From positions 3,100,501 to 3,164,500 of the forward strand of contig CP066886.1 of NCBI GenBank assembly GCA_016745315.1: a stretch of 64,000 bases of DNA, written 5' to 3'. Under the pieces are notes generated by a model that worked only from the letters and a program-made list of their open reading frames with translations, had not been told where the DNA came from and did no database searches. Shown in pieces: positions 53,467-62,502 of the stretch. Within the stretch, counting starts at the first letter, position 1. Every line of letters begins with the position of its first letter. The DNA comes from Arthrospira sp. PCC 9108 (GTDB taxonomy: Bacteria; Cyanobacteriota; Cyanobacteriia; Cyanobacteriales; Microcoleaceae). A program made the position numbers and the translations under genes.

Positions 53467-53779
53467 GGGCAGTCTCTACTATTTCCATAACTTCCTGGCT
53501 CAAAAAACCCACTGTATCCCCACCGATCCTTTGTTTAGAAATAGTTCGCACCTGCTGCGCTTGCACCTTGGAAGGCTTGGATAAACCGCTATCCTCTGGA
53601 TTGATTAACACTTCAAAAGGGTAAACGCGAGTCACATTAGAGGTAATGGGTAGAATTGTCACTGTATCCGCTGCGCGGTTATTTGCATCGTTACTTACTA
53701 TCAGCACGGGACGGCGTTTATCCATTTCCGAACCAACCGCCGGACTGAGATTAGCATAGTAAATTTCACCACGTTTCAT
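53441..53779 (-). CDS. MazF/PemK-type toxin (mRNA interferase)
   Basis: The 112-residue protein shows the MazF signature: MKRGEIYYANLSPAVGSEMD, KRRPVLIVSNDANNRAADTV, ILPITSNVTRVYPFEVLINP, and TISKQRIGGDTVGFLSQEVM. MazF toxins cut mRNA at specific short sites. The start overlaps the end of the preceding antitoxin gene by 14 bp, a hallmark of toxin-antitoxin pairs. The pair lies in the repeat block between the helicase and the DUF1156 methylase. All landmark residues (RGEIY, RPVLI) are present. Confidence 0.88.
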   Translation of the reverse strand: MKRGEIYYANLSPAVGSEMDKRRPVLIVSNDANNRAADTVTILPITSNVTRVYPFEVLINPEDSGLSKPSKVQAQQVRTISKQRIGGDTVGFLSQEVMEIVETALKLHLKLD

Positions 53780-53993
53780 CGGTTAATCCATCGGCAATTG
53801 TAATATCCCACGCGGAATCAATTTCACTAGATGCTTCTCTGTAAGCGGATTCTAGTTCTTGATTTCTCAATAATTCTAAAGCTAATTCAATCACTTGGTC
53901 AGGGGATTGACATCCTTTGGCAATTTTATAGTTCTCAATAAATTGTACTAGGGATGTTGGTAAGGAAATTGAGATTTCTTTAGCGGGCGACAT
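53766..53993 (-). CDS. Ribbon-helix-helix antitoxin partner of the MazF toxin
   Basis: The 75-residue protein begins with a ribbon-helix-helix motif (EISISLPTSLVQFIENYKIA, followed by a Gln/Pro turn and VIELALELLRNQELES). Its C-terminal tail is acidic (EASSEIDSAWDITIADGLTD), suited to bind the toxin. Antitoxins of this kind also repress their own operon. The start ATG lies at 53993, and it overlaps mazF by 14 bp, so the pair is almost certainly co-translated. Confidence 0.8.
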   Translation of the reverse strand: MSPAKEISISLPTSLVQFIENYKIAKGCQSPDQVIELALELLRNQELESAYREASSEIDSAWDITIADGLTDETW

Positions 53994-54039
53994 CTTAGTT
54001 ATCGATTGTTATAGATACGATTATTTGATTATAGCATCA

Positions 54040-55128
54040 GCGATCGCCTTGATGATTGACCATTGATAATTGTAGGGGCGGGTTCTGCTGTCAATTGTCG
54101 GACCCCACCGGGATATAAATAAACCCGCCCCACCCCACCGGATAATTGATAATTGACCATTGATAATTAACCATTGATAATTGTAGGGGCGGGTTCTGCT
54201 GTCAATTGTCGGACCCCACCGGGATATAAATAAACCCGCCCTCTCTCTGGCTGTCAATTGTCGGACCCCACCGGGATATAAATAAACCCGCCCCACTCCA
54301 CGGGATAATTGACCCTTGATGATTAATAATTGTAGGGTGGTGCGTCAGATGAATAAAATTTGCCGTTAACCCAGTAGGTTATCCCTCTGACGCACCCTAC
54401 GTTAACTCGGACCCCACCGGGATATAAATAAACCCGCCCCACCCCACCGGATAATTGATAATTGACCATTGATAATTAACCATTGATAATTGTAGGGGCG
54501 GGTTCTGCTGTCAATTGTCGGACCCCACCGGGATATAAATAAACCCGCCCTCTCTCTGGCTGTCAATTGTCGGACCCCACCGGGATATAAATAAACCCGC
54601 CCTCTCTCTGGCTGTCAATTGTCGGACCCCACCGGGATATAAATAAACCCGCCCTCTCTCTGGCTGTCAATTGTCGGACCCCACCGGGATATAAATAAAC
54701 CCGCCCCACTCCACCCGATAATTGACCCTTGATGATTAATAATTGTAGGGTGGTGCGTCAGATGAATAAAATTTGCCGTTAACCCAGTAGGTTATCCCTC
54801 TGACGCACCCTACGTTAACTCGGACCCCACCGGGATATAAATAAACCCGCCCCACTCCACCCGATAATTGACCCTTGATGATTAATAATTGTAGGGTGGT
54901 GCGTCAGTGGTGCGTCAGAGCCATAAAATTTGCCGTTAACCCAGTAGGTTATCCCTCTGACGCACCCTACGTTAACTCGGACCCCACCGGGATATAAATA
55001 AACCCGCCCCACTCCACCCGATAATTGACCCTTGATGATTAATAATTGTAGGGTGGTGCGTCAGTGGTGCGTCAGAGCCATAAAATTTGCCGTTAACCCA
55101 GTAGGTTATCCCTCTGACGCACCCTACC
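54040..55128. repeat. Second tandem repeat block: 146-157-bp and 52-bp units
   Basis: This block mixes two kinds of unit. Copies of the palindromic GTAGGGTGGTGCGTCAG element begin at 54332, 54745, 54891 and 55048; the last two carry an 11-bp slippage duplication, TGGTGCGTCAG. Between them a 52-bp unit (TCAATTGTCGGACCCCACCG...CCCTCTCTCTGGCTG) is repeated at 54202, 54254, 54511, 54563, 54615 and 54667. AATTGTAGGGGCGGGTT...AACCCGCCCC forms a further hairpin. No protein is coded. Confidence 0.88.
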
Positions 55129-55147
55129 AGTTACCCGTTTTTTGGGG

Positions 55148-58066
55148 CTAGGGGTCTAATTTTAAGTCTAATGTTAACTGCTCATGTACCACTTTATCCT
55201 TAATCTCCTTTACACCCAGCCGCAGGTTTACTAAAGCCTCCCGCTCCGGGACTGTATCGGGAATTACCTTTAACCCCACCTCCCAAATTTTCATGAATAG
55301 GTCGTTGGTCACTAACCCCGTATTTTGCAGGAAACGGCGCACCTGTTGCAGGTTTTGTTCCTCTTGGTAAATAGCGATCGCCCCATGGAGTCCGTCCACT
55401 AGGTAACGCCCGGAAAATTCCTTTTCCTGAACCGAAAAAGCCCGTTTCTTCAGGCGCTGCTGGGGGGTCAAGAGTTTGCAAGTCCCACTAGCTGAGTCTA
55501 GGAGTTTGTGGGTTTTCACTAGGTCCGTGACGTTGAAACCACCGATCGCCAAAGCTAATTGGCGCGCGTCGTCGTAGGGGAACTCTCTCGCTCGGAATGC
55601 GTCCCAAGCCAACAGATACCACTGACTCAAAGCGTCAAATCCGGCGGTTTCTGAGCCCACCAGGCTGCGGAAGCGGTAATTGGCGATCGCCTTCCTGGCT
55701 TCCGCGAAAGCCTCCTCTGGGCGCACTTCCTCCCCGCTACTGTTCAGGATCGGATACTGGCGGGAAAACACATTCAACGCCGGACCGAAGGCGCTCAAAT
55801 ATAGGTCGATTCCCGTGATATCATTGGCTTCAAACTCCGGGGCTCGCTTTTCCACCAGGTTCACCACTTCCGGGCGCAGGTCTTCCCACCAAGCCTGTCC
55901 GGCGTTGGGGTCTCGCTGACGACACACGAGAAGGACGGTGCTGGAGACGCTGTTTTTCTTGGCTTGGTGCAGGTTTTGCGGGTTTTCGGTACTGACAGCC
56001 CAAGAAGCGGTTATCTCAAATCCAGCATCAATCAGAGATTTCGCTAAAACATCCCACGCGCCGGAGTCTTTATGGTTAAATTGCACTGTCATAATACCAT
56101 CATCGCGCAAGACTCGGTGATATTCCCCGAAAGCTAATGCCATTTTTGCCTCATAGTCCTGGTTGGCTAGTTCGTCCGGACTTATTCCCATATTCCGAAA
56201 CCGCGACGGGTTGGCGACGGCTTCCCGGTCTTTATCGGTCAATTCTACATAAAATAAGTCCGGGAATATATCCCCCAATGTTATTTTAAGCCAAATATAG
56301 AAAAAGTCGGAGAGTTCCGCATATTGAATCGTTCCATAATAGGGGGGGTCGGTGACAATAACATCCACTGATTTATCCCCTATATGCCACAGACTGTCAG
56401 CGGAGCATAAATCGATTTTAATCGTTTTCGGATCGTATTTTTCGATGCCCGGAATGCCTGTCGAATGCGATCGCATTCCAAACATTTTGCAGAGTTTTGT
56501 ATAGTCATAAGCAAATTTAGACATTTGACCCCATAACTTTTCATATCCTTGAAATTCAGGATAGTTCCACATGAGATTTAGAGAGTGTTGTGCAGAAGCA
56601 CGCGCTGCACTTCCTATGCCTGGATGCCAATTTGACAATCTGCAATTAACATCAACGCACCTATCCATTACCATAGCTAAATAAGTGGCGATCGCCTCTA
56701 ATTTCCCGCGATAATAATCCTCAATTTCTGCCACTGCTTCCCCATCATTTTCCACCGACTCAATTTTGGCAGCTTTTTCTAATTCGCATTCGGCTCGAAT
56801 TTTCTCTTTGGCTTCGTTGATAATTTCTGCATAAGTGACCAGGGTTAAGAGTTGCCGGGGATTGAATAAACTATGCCATTTTTTCATGCCATATCGGAGC
56901 AATTCTTGGGTTTTTTCGCCATAGAAAACTTCTGGGGTAGGGACTAATTCACCTGTAATTAATTCGTTAATTTTATCAACATTAAAATCAATGGATTTTT
57001 GAAACGCATTTAAATCAATTTCTGCCGGCGTTCTAAACTCTAAACTACCCTTGCCTTTTTTATAAGCAACTGCATATAACTGATGACCCAAACCTTCCTT
57101 TTGTGCCTGAGATTTAATTATATCATCCTCAATCACATTCCCACAATTCGGACATTTTCCGACTCCCCGGCTGATGGTATTGTAATCATTCGGGTCAAAA
57201 TCTCCGTCCTCTGTATGTATCGTCGAACCCTTCCCTTTGCGGCCTTTGATTAACTCAAAATCGACCCGTTTTTCTGCCGGTTTAGGAATCGGTTTTACCG
57301 CATACCAATCACTCGTCACCTTTCTAGTTTGTCCCTTTCCCGCATAATTACTGGTTTTACTCAGCCACCAATTCGGACTGAGAGGCACAGTAGAATTACA
57401 ACTAGGGCATTGTACAGTATGCGCCCATAAATAATTTTGTACAGTCTCGCCTTCTGGGGAGGGGAAAAAAGCAGCCAGTCGAGTTTCCGCCTCATTTCCA
57501 ACCCACTGCACCCACTTGTCAATATCCACCTGTAAATCAGGGCCAAACTTGAGGGGGTATTCCATAGCCGCCTTCATAGTCACCACAGCCACCGGGTTCA
57601 AATCCGACCCATACACCTCAAAACCGTATCGCGCCGCCTCAAACGGGATGCTACCGCCCCCTGCGAAAGCATCCAAAACCACAGGAGTCCGCTTTCCCCA
57701 CACCTTCTCGCAGTAGTCATGCACCCGCCCAATGCACCTTGGACTCGGCGGCGTTTTGTAGAGTCTCACCGACGAGGTTATTTTCTCCTCCTTGTCCTCA
57801 AGCCAATTCGACTGCTGCAAATACCCCAATTCTTGCTCCGAATACACCCCCAAAAGATACTGGAATTCATCCATAGAAATATCCGCCGGTAGCACCGAAG
57901 CCAACACCGAAGCCCGCGAAAAAGACAGAGGTTTCCGGGAATACCAGCGATGTAGTCCCTTAAAAGGATTGCCGCCATTTTCAAAATATACCTGCTCGTT
58001 GAGGAGTTTTATCGGCATAATTTTTTCAATAAACAGGCGGGGGCGGTTGGTGTAAGTTTCCGACAT
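55148..58066 (-). CDS. DUF1156 zinc-ribbon adenine-type DNA methyltransferase of the defence cassette
   Basis: The 972-residue protein begins (ATG at 58066) MSETYTNRPRLFIEKIMPIK followed by NPFKGLHRWYSRKPLSFSRA, the DUF1156 region. The SAM loop is VLDAFAGGGSIPFEAARYGF near residue 135. Two zinc-binding pairs, CPSCNSTVP and CPNCGNVIED, lie inside the insert (about 220-350). The catalytic motif DVIVTDPPYYGTIQYAELSD lies at about 580-600. It is a large COG1743-type methylase like those in defence islands; the modification is probably on adenine, given the DPPY motif. A TTG at 58111 is an alternative start. The small gene and the DUF499 ATPase precede it. Confidence 0.88.
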   Translation of the reverse strand: MSETYTNRPRLFIEKIMPIKLLNEQVYFENGGNPFKGLHRWYSRKPLSFSRASVLASVLPADISMDEFQYLLGVYSEQELGYLQQSNWLEDKEEKITSSVRLYKTPPSPRCIGRVHDYCEKVWGKRTPVVLDAFAGGGSIPFEAARYGFEVYGSDLNPVAVVTMKAAMEYPLKFGPDLQVDIDKWVQWVGNEAETRLAAFFPSPEGETVQNYLWAHTVQCPSCNSTVPLSPNWWLSKTSNYAGKGQTRKVTSDWYAVKPIPKPAEKRVDFELIKGRKGKGSTIHTEDGDFDPNDYNTISRGVGKCPNCGNVIEDDIIKSQAQKEGLGHQLYAVAYKKGKGSLEFRTPAEIDLNAFQKSIDFNVDKINELITGELVPTPEVFYGEKTQELLRYGMKKWHSLFNPRQLLTLVTYAEIINEAKEKIRAECELEKAAKIESVENDGEAVAEIEDYYRGKLEAIATYLAMVMDRCVDVNCRLSNWHPGIGSAARASAQHSLNLMWNYPEFQGYEKLWGQMSKFAYDYTKLCKMFGMRSHSTGIPGIEKYDPKTIKIDLCSADSLWHIGDKSVDVIVTDPPYYGTIQYAELSDFFYIWLKITLGDIFPDLFYVELTDKDREAVANPSRFRNMGISPDELANQDYEAKMALAFGEYHRVLRDDGIMTVQFNHKDSGAWDVLAKSLIDAGFEITASWAVSTENPQNLHQAKKNSVSSTVLLVCRQRDPNAGQAWWEDLRPEVVNLVEKRAPEFEANDITGIDLYLSAFGPALNVFSRQYPILNSSGEEVRPEEAFAEARKAIANYRFRSLVGSETAGFDALSQWYLLAWDAFRAREFPYDDARQLALAIGGFNVTDLVKTHKLLDSASGTCKLLTPQQRLKKRAFSVQEKEFSGRYLVDGLHGAIAIYQEEQNLQQVRRFLQNTGLVTNDLFMKIWEVGLKVIPDTVPEREALVNLRLGVKEIKDKVVHEQLTLDLKLDP

Positions 58067-58213
58067 AATTTCCCAGGAGGAAAGGTGAACAGGGCGCGTT
58101 TTCCCCAGCAAAAAAGCCGTCCTAACCAGAGGTGGGAGACGCGAAAGTTAATCGGCGGCAGCCCTAGAGAAAATCGCCCCACAATCCTAACATCCTAAAA
58201 CAGATTCAGTCAA

Positions 58214-58642
58214 CTATTCTCCCAACAAAATCCGCAAAGCCTTCAAAGCCGCCGGGTTTTTGCTGCTGTTGACTTTGGCAAACCAGTAGTGTGCTTCCTC
58301 ATTGCTCATCTCTTTAATTCCAGCGGCAATATTGACGATTTTATCACTTTTCCGCAACGGTTGCAATGCCTGAAATAAAATTGCCAAAGTCACCCCGCTT
58401 TTCTCATCTAAAATATAGGGTTTTTTGCGGTGGTGGTTGAGGGTTTTCGGGTCGTAGTTGTTCTGCTTCAACAGTTGGTAAATACTCGGACGCGCCAAAA
58501 TTAGGACATTCCCCTTCAGGCGACCCAAACGCTTCGCCGGGGGGCGCTTTTTTTCCCCCGCTTTTTTGTAGGCGCACTGGTAGATTTCCAAGCCGAAATT
58601 ATTGTTATCAATGGGGACAACTCGCAGTTGAAATTCTTGCAT
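58214..58642 (-). CDS. Small protein of the defence cassette, function unknown
   Basis: The 142-residue protein starts MQEFQLRVVPIDNNNFGLEI and has a basic middle (GEKKRPPAKRLGRLKGNVLI; KTLNHHRKKPYILDEKSG) and a helical end (EEAHYWFAKVNSSKNPAALK, ALRILLGE). I do not recognise a domain with certainty. Its position between the DUF499 ATPase (38 bp upstream) and the methylase (147 bp downstream) is where such cassettes carry a small extra gene such as DUF3780. The basic charge would suit a nucleic-acid or complex-bridging subunit. Confidence 0.65.
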   Translation of the reverse strand: MQEFQLRVVPIDNNNFGLEIYQCAYKKAGEKKRPPAKRLGRLKGNVLILARPSIYQLLKQNNYDPKTLNHHRKKPYILDEKSGVTLAILFQALQPLRKSDKIVNIAAGIKEMSNEEAHYWFAKVNSSKNPAALKALRILLGE

Positions 58643-58680
58643 TTTGGGCTGAGGTTAAAAACCACAAAAACTCTGGAGGT

Positions 58681-61600
58681 TTAATCATATTGGAAATCGG
58701 CGCTCAAATGCAATCGTCCCACCGGGTTCCGCTCTAGTTGGGATTTGATTTGGCCTAGATCTAGGGGCAGTTTCCCGGTGGCTAGGCCCTCAAATCCTAT
58801 GGCTGTTGGAAACGCAAATTTGAGGCTCAAATGCACGTCTCCCGCCACCTCTGGCTGACTCATCAACCCGTTGAGGGTAGTCAGAAAACCCTGGAACCCC
58901 CGCAGGTCGCCCTGATATTCCAGGCGGAGAAACTGTTGTCCGGTCTGGAGGGTGACGCTTTGCTCAATTTGCGGCCCGAAGCGACTCAACAGAGAGATAG
59001 CTGTGGCTAATTTCCGATAGTCGATAATTTGGTCTACCGATAGGGTGATCTGGGATATCCGGCGCACCTTCAGATCCCAACAGCGATCGCCCAATTCCTC
59101 AAATACCCGGTTCACCGTCCCCGAAAACTCACTGCTGGAGGGTTTCGCATCAAACAATGTCGCCGCTTCCGCCGCCCCGGTCGCAGTACCCCCAGGGGTA
59201 GTTAAGTAAACCACTGTCTCCTGAGTGGCAGTTTCCCCGTCCCCGTAGTCCGCCACCAGCCTAAAAGTCGTCGTTTCCGCCACCTCCGCCTCATACTCGT
59301 CCGAGGGGAAAAACTCTTTTAAAACAGGGGTGCCGTTTTCAAATAACTGAACTTTCACCGCCTCCCTAGCCCTCCAGCGCACCCGCACGGGCTTCACCAC
59401 CTCCGTCGAAGGCATCAGTTGGGCATTAAGTTCGATTTCCTTGGGTTGGGGCGCTTCCAAAATACCCCGACGGTAAAGCACCTGGCGATCGCTCAATTCA
59501 ATAGTATCTGGTCCCCTCAGCGGCGCGTCAGGTACTTTGATGTAGACTTTCTGGGCGATCGCCATATCCCAGCAACCCCCCAGCAACCCCGCGCCGATAG
59601 TCTCCCGGAGTTTCAGCTTTTCCGCCTCTATAGGCAAATTCAGCCCCAGATTTTTCGAGAACTCCTCCCACAGGCTTTTAGTAGTCCAGTGTTCCACTCC
59701 AGCCGGCCAAACCTTTTGCAGAATATAAGCCGGGGCGAAGGGTTTAGCATCCTCCTCCGCTTCCGCCCGGACCTTTTGGCAATCTCGCAGTGCCTTTAAA
59801 ATCAAATCCTGTTGGTTGTTTTTGCCCTTCACCGTGCTAGAATCCTGGGGAGAGAGGGTATAGTGCATCAAGCCTTTCGGAGCCTTCACCTCATCCTTAG
59901 CTGGGTAGAACAGGTGGCGGTAGGTGTTAGTCAGGGCAACCCGCACAGCCAGGTCAGTTTCCCCTTCTTTCTGTTTCAGTTGCTGGCGCTGGCTCTCGGA
60001 AATGTCATCCAGACGGTGGGGAGTTTCCCTGATCGCCTTAATTGCCTTATACTCCTTCACCACCTCGATCGCCCGCTCCAGTTCATCCCGGTTCGCCACC
60101 AGAAACAACAGCCGATTACGGAAGGTGCGGAACTTCCCGGATACCCCTGTATTGTTGAAAATCGTTTCCACCAGCGACGGCGGCGGGTCTTGGGGGGAGG
60201 TGATCACAAAATCCCCAAAATCGATCACGCACAGGGCGATCGTCTCCGGTGTATCGTCCACGTCCGCCGCACAGTCCGGCGCTGATATCAGTTTAAACTT
60301 ATTCCCCGCAAAAATGCTATCCCGTCGCGATCGCAGCTCTTCCTTAGCTTCCGAAAGCCCCACCTGTTGCTTCTCTTCTGTGATAATCTTATTGATAGAT
60401 GGTTCTTCCTTGAACCGGGCGATCGATGTGATCGGATCAATGTCGAGATACCACGCCACCCTTCCCAACTCCTCCAAAACCTGCTCCACAAAGCCGATTT
60501 CTAAGCCAGGAGTCAACAGCGACAGGTTCAGCTCCGATCGCCTAATCCCTGAAGAAATCCCCTGGGTGAGGGAGTGCAAAAAAATCGTCCGTGCTACCCA
60601 GGTCGAAAACGGCGGCTTTCCTGCCACCTGCCACTGTTCATCCTGTACCTGAGCATAGGCAGCCCGTCCGTCCTGGCTGTAGATGTCTGCCTGAATAGGA
60701 ATCCGCATCAGAGGACGCTGTAGGCGCGAGGTCAGCTCGTCTTGTACCTTCTTATCCAGCCCTAGGGGGATATGGTGGCTATGGATTAGAGGTATCCAAA
60801 TGGGGCTATCTTCCGGGGCTGCGTCCGCTTCCTGCCACAGGTGGCGGACTACACTACCAAACAGCCGCAACGCCCCCCTGGTTCGCTGGAAATCCGGGAT
60901 AGAAGCGATTTTTTGGGTCAGCAGTTTGAACAGTTCCGGGTGGAAGGGGTAGCAAGAAGCGATCGCTTCCCCATACCTCGCCTCTGTGCAGCCCTGGGGT
61001 AGGTCAACACTAGCAGCCCGGTAAGCCTTCAGATATTCCGTCGCCGCCTTTTTTCCCGCCTCTTCCTGCACACTCTCGAACAGCCTCTGCTTGACGATAT
61101 TGTAGATATCCACATCCGTCGAAGGACTCATCACCCGCTCCTGTCGCGCCGAAGCCCGTATCAGTTCCGTTAACTCCTGGGTTTGTTTTCCGAAGGTGTC
61201 TGAGGCTGAAGCCAGCGAGTACACGAAAATCAGGCGATCGCAAGCCGCCGCTAAGTCCATCAACGAAAACAAAAACGCTACCACCTGCTCGGCTAGGTCA
61301 CTATTACCCACCTTTTTCGCCTTCGCCGCCTGCAAATGCCGCGCGATCTCGTCAATCATAATCACTGTGGGCTCCTCACCCACCAATCGCTCTAAAACCG
61401 ACGTTCCTGGGCTGATTTGCTTCTCGTCAGACCCCTGCAGCAGTTGGTAGCCCCCAATACCCCCGATTTGATAAGCAATCTCCCCCCACAGGGTATAGGT
61501 CGTTATTCCAGTATCTTGATGAAATATGCCGTTTTCTGGGTCAAGGTCGCGCCCGTCAATGGCCGCCACCTGCACCCCCTTCTCAGGAATCAGGTTCAAG

Positions 61601-61938
61601 TCCCCGAATCGCTCTAAACCCTGAATCGGCCTCCCTCGGCTACAAATATGCCACAGGGCAATCTGGTCATGGGTTTTACCACCCCCAAAGCTGGTCTCCA
61701 GGCGGATAATCGGAGAACCAACATTAGCCCCCGTCAGCCTCCCGAAAACTTCCCGAATTAAAGTCCGTATCCCCTCGGTGGGAAAGGTGTTGGCAAAAAA
61801 TACTTCCGCATCCTGGTACACTAGGGGGGCTTTTCCCTCCACCACTGGGCGGATTTTGGCGGCGAAAATGTCTTCGGTTAGTTCCCCTTTTTGGATTTCG
61901 CCTCTGGGAATGCAAGTTGTGAATACTGATGGCAACAT
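58681..61938 (-). CDS. DUF499 P-loop ATPase of the defence cassette
   Basis: The 1085-residue protein has an AAA-type ATPase domain at the N-terminus: Walker A IRLETSFGGGKTHDQIALWH near residue 85, Walker B PTVIMIDEIARHLQAAKAKK near residue 190. It begins MLPSVFTTCIPRGEIQKGEL, a typical DUF499 start. The middle and C-terminal parts are long and include a beta-rich region (VRWRAREAVKVQLFENGTPV) and a final domain ending GRLHLSADFQYD. DUF499 (COG1483) ATPases accompany DUF1156 methylases in defence islands and relate to the PglY/BrxC-type ATPases of BREX. It is the first gene of the cassette on this strand. Confidence 0.87.
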   Translation of the reverse strand: MLPSVFTTCIPRGEIQKGELTEDIFAAKIRPVVEGKAPLVYQDAEVFFANTFPTEGIRTLIREVFGRLTGANVGSPIIRLETSFGGGKTHDQIALWHICSRGRPIQGLERFGDLNLIPEKGVQVAAIDGRDLDPENGIFHQDTGITTYTLWGEIAYQIGGIGGYQLLQGSDEKQISPGTSVLERLVGEEPTVIMIDEIARHLQAAKAKKVGNSDLAEQVVAFLFSLMDLAAACDRLIFVYSLASASDTFGKQTQELTELIRASARQERVMSPSTDVDIYNIVKQRLFESVQEEAGKKAATEYLKAYRAASVDLPQGCTEARYGEAIASCYPFHPELFKLLTQKIASIPDFQRTRGALRLFGSVVRHLWQEADAAPEDSPIWIPLIHSHHIPLGLDKKVQDELTSRLQRPLMRIPIQADIYSQDGRAAYAQVQDEQWQVAGKPPFSTWVARTIFLHSLTQGISSGIRRSELNLSLLTPGLEIGFVEQVLEELGRVAWYLDIDPITSIARFKEEPSINKIITEEKQQVGLSEAKEELRSRRDSIFAGNKFKLISAPDCAADVDDTPETIALCVIDFGDFVITSPQDPPPSLVETIFNNTGVSGKFRTFRNRLLFLVANRDELERAIEVVKEYKAIKAIRETPHRLDDISESQRQQLKQKEGETDLAVRVALTNTYRHLFYPAKDEVKAPKGLMHYTLSPQDSSTVKGKNNQQDLILKALRDCQKVRAEAEEDAKPFAPAYILQKVWPAGVEHWTTKSLWEEFSKNLGLNLPIEAEKLKLRETIGAGLLGGCWDMAIAQKVYIKVPDAPLRGPDTIELSDRQVLYRRGILEAPQPKEIELNAQLMPSTEVVKPVRVRWRAREAVKVQLFENGTPVLKEFFPSDEYEAEVAETTTFRLVADYGDGETATQETVVYLTTPGGTATGAAEAATLFDAKPSSSEFSGTVNRVFEELGDRCWDLKVRRISQITLSVDQIIDYRKLATAISLLSRFGPQIEQSVTLQTGQQFLRLEYQGDLRGFQGFLTTLNGLMSQPEVAGDVHLSLKFAFPTAIGFEGLATGKLPLDLGQIKSQLERNPVGRLHLSADFQYD

Positions 61939-62069
61939 TTAACTATTTCCCATGGCAAAATGGGAATCTATACTTTCTCGGACAGCCTACAGGCGATCGT
62001 CGCACTTTCTGCCCCCAAATACTGCCCTTTCATACCAAATCATAAAACAGTTCCCCTGGCAGTGCTAGT

Positions 62070-62354
62070 CTAGGAGTCCGGCGCGACCGTTTTCCTCACT
62101 CGCCTGATCGGAAGGTTGGCTATCAAAATAGTCGATCTTTGGTCGCTTTCTAACCCAAATTCTGAGTCATCTGTATCAATTTCCACATACCTAGATACCA
62201 CCTCCAAAATCTCCCGCCGCATAGCTTCTACAACTTCTGGAGATAAATCAGCGCGATCATGGGCGAGAACTAATTTTAACCGTTGTTTGACCGCATCACG
62301 ACTGTTCGGCCTGTTGCGGTTCACAAATTTGTCGATAAATTCATTAATTTTCAT
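62070..62354 (-). CDS. minE: Cell division topological factor MinE
   Basis: The protein from the ATG at 62354 is 94 residues: MKINEFIDKFVNRNRPNSRD, AVKQRLKLVLAHDRADLSPE, ILEVVSRYVEIDTDDSEFGL, SDQRSTILIANLPIRRVRKT. MinE stimulates the MinD ATPase and drives pole-to-pole oscillation. The frame extends upstream to 62423 with an ATG, but that N-terminus is not family-like, so the shorter start is preferred. It follows minD, 148 bp downstream. Confidence 0.9.
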   Translation of the reverse strand: MKINEFIDKFVNRNRPNSRDAVKQRLKLVLAHDRADLSPEVVEAMRREILEVVSRYVEIDTDDSEFGLESDQRSTILIANLPIRRVRKTVAPDS

Positions 62355-62502
62355 TGCTGTTGCTACATTATCGAACAGTGGATCAAAACCTACACCTGGG
62401 CGATAAATACCTCGATGATCCAATACTCCGCACGTCCCTAGTAACCTCTTGAGAAAGCCCCCAGACCCCTACCGCCCCGGCGATGAGTTATTCAAAGGGT
62501 TA

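Noticed and set aside
54021..54296. 91-codon protein on the minus strand
   Set aside because: It lies entirely within tandem repeats and repeats itself (GLFISRWGPTIDSRTRPYN); the frame is an accident of repeat length. The same applies to 54815-55012.
59924..60652. 242-codon plus-strand ORF
   Set aside because: It is antisense to the DUF499 ATPase gene, which has clear motifs; the reverse frame is Ser/Arg-rich and looks like a shadow.
48825..61938. Complete BREX or DISARM system
   Set aside because: No PglZ, BrxA/B/L, DUF1998 (DrmB) or DrmA-type gene is in the window; only the methylase, ATPase and PLD-helicase parts are similar in kind.
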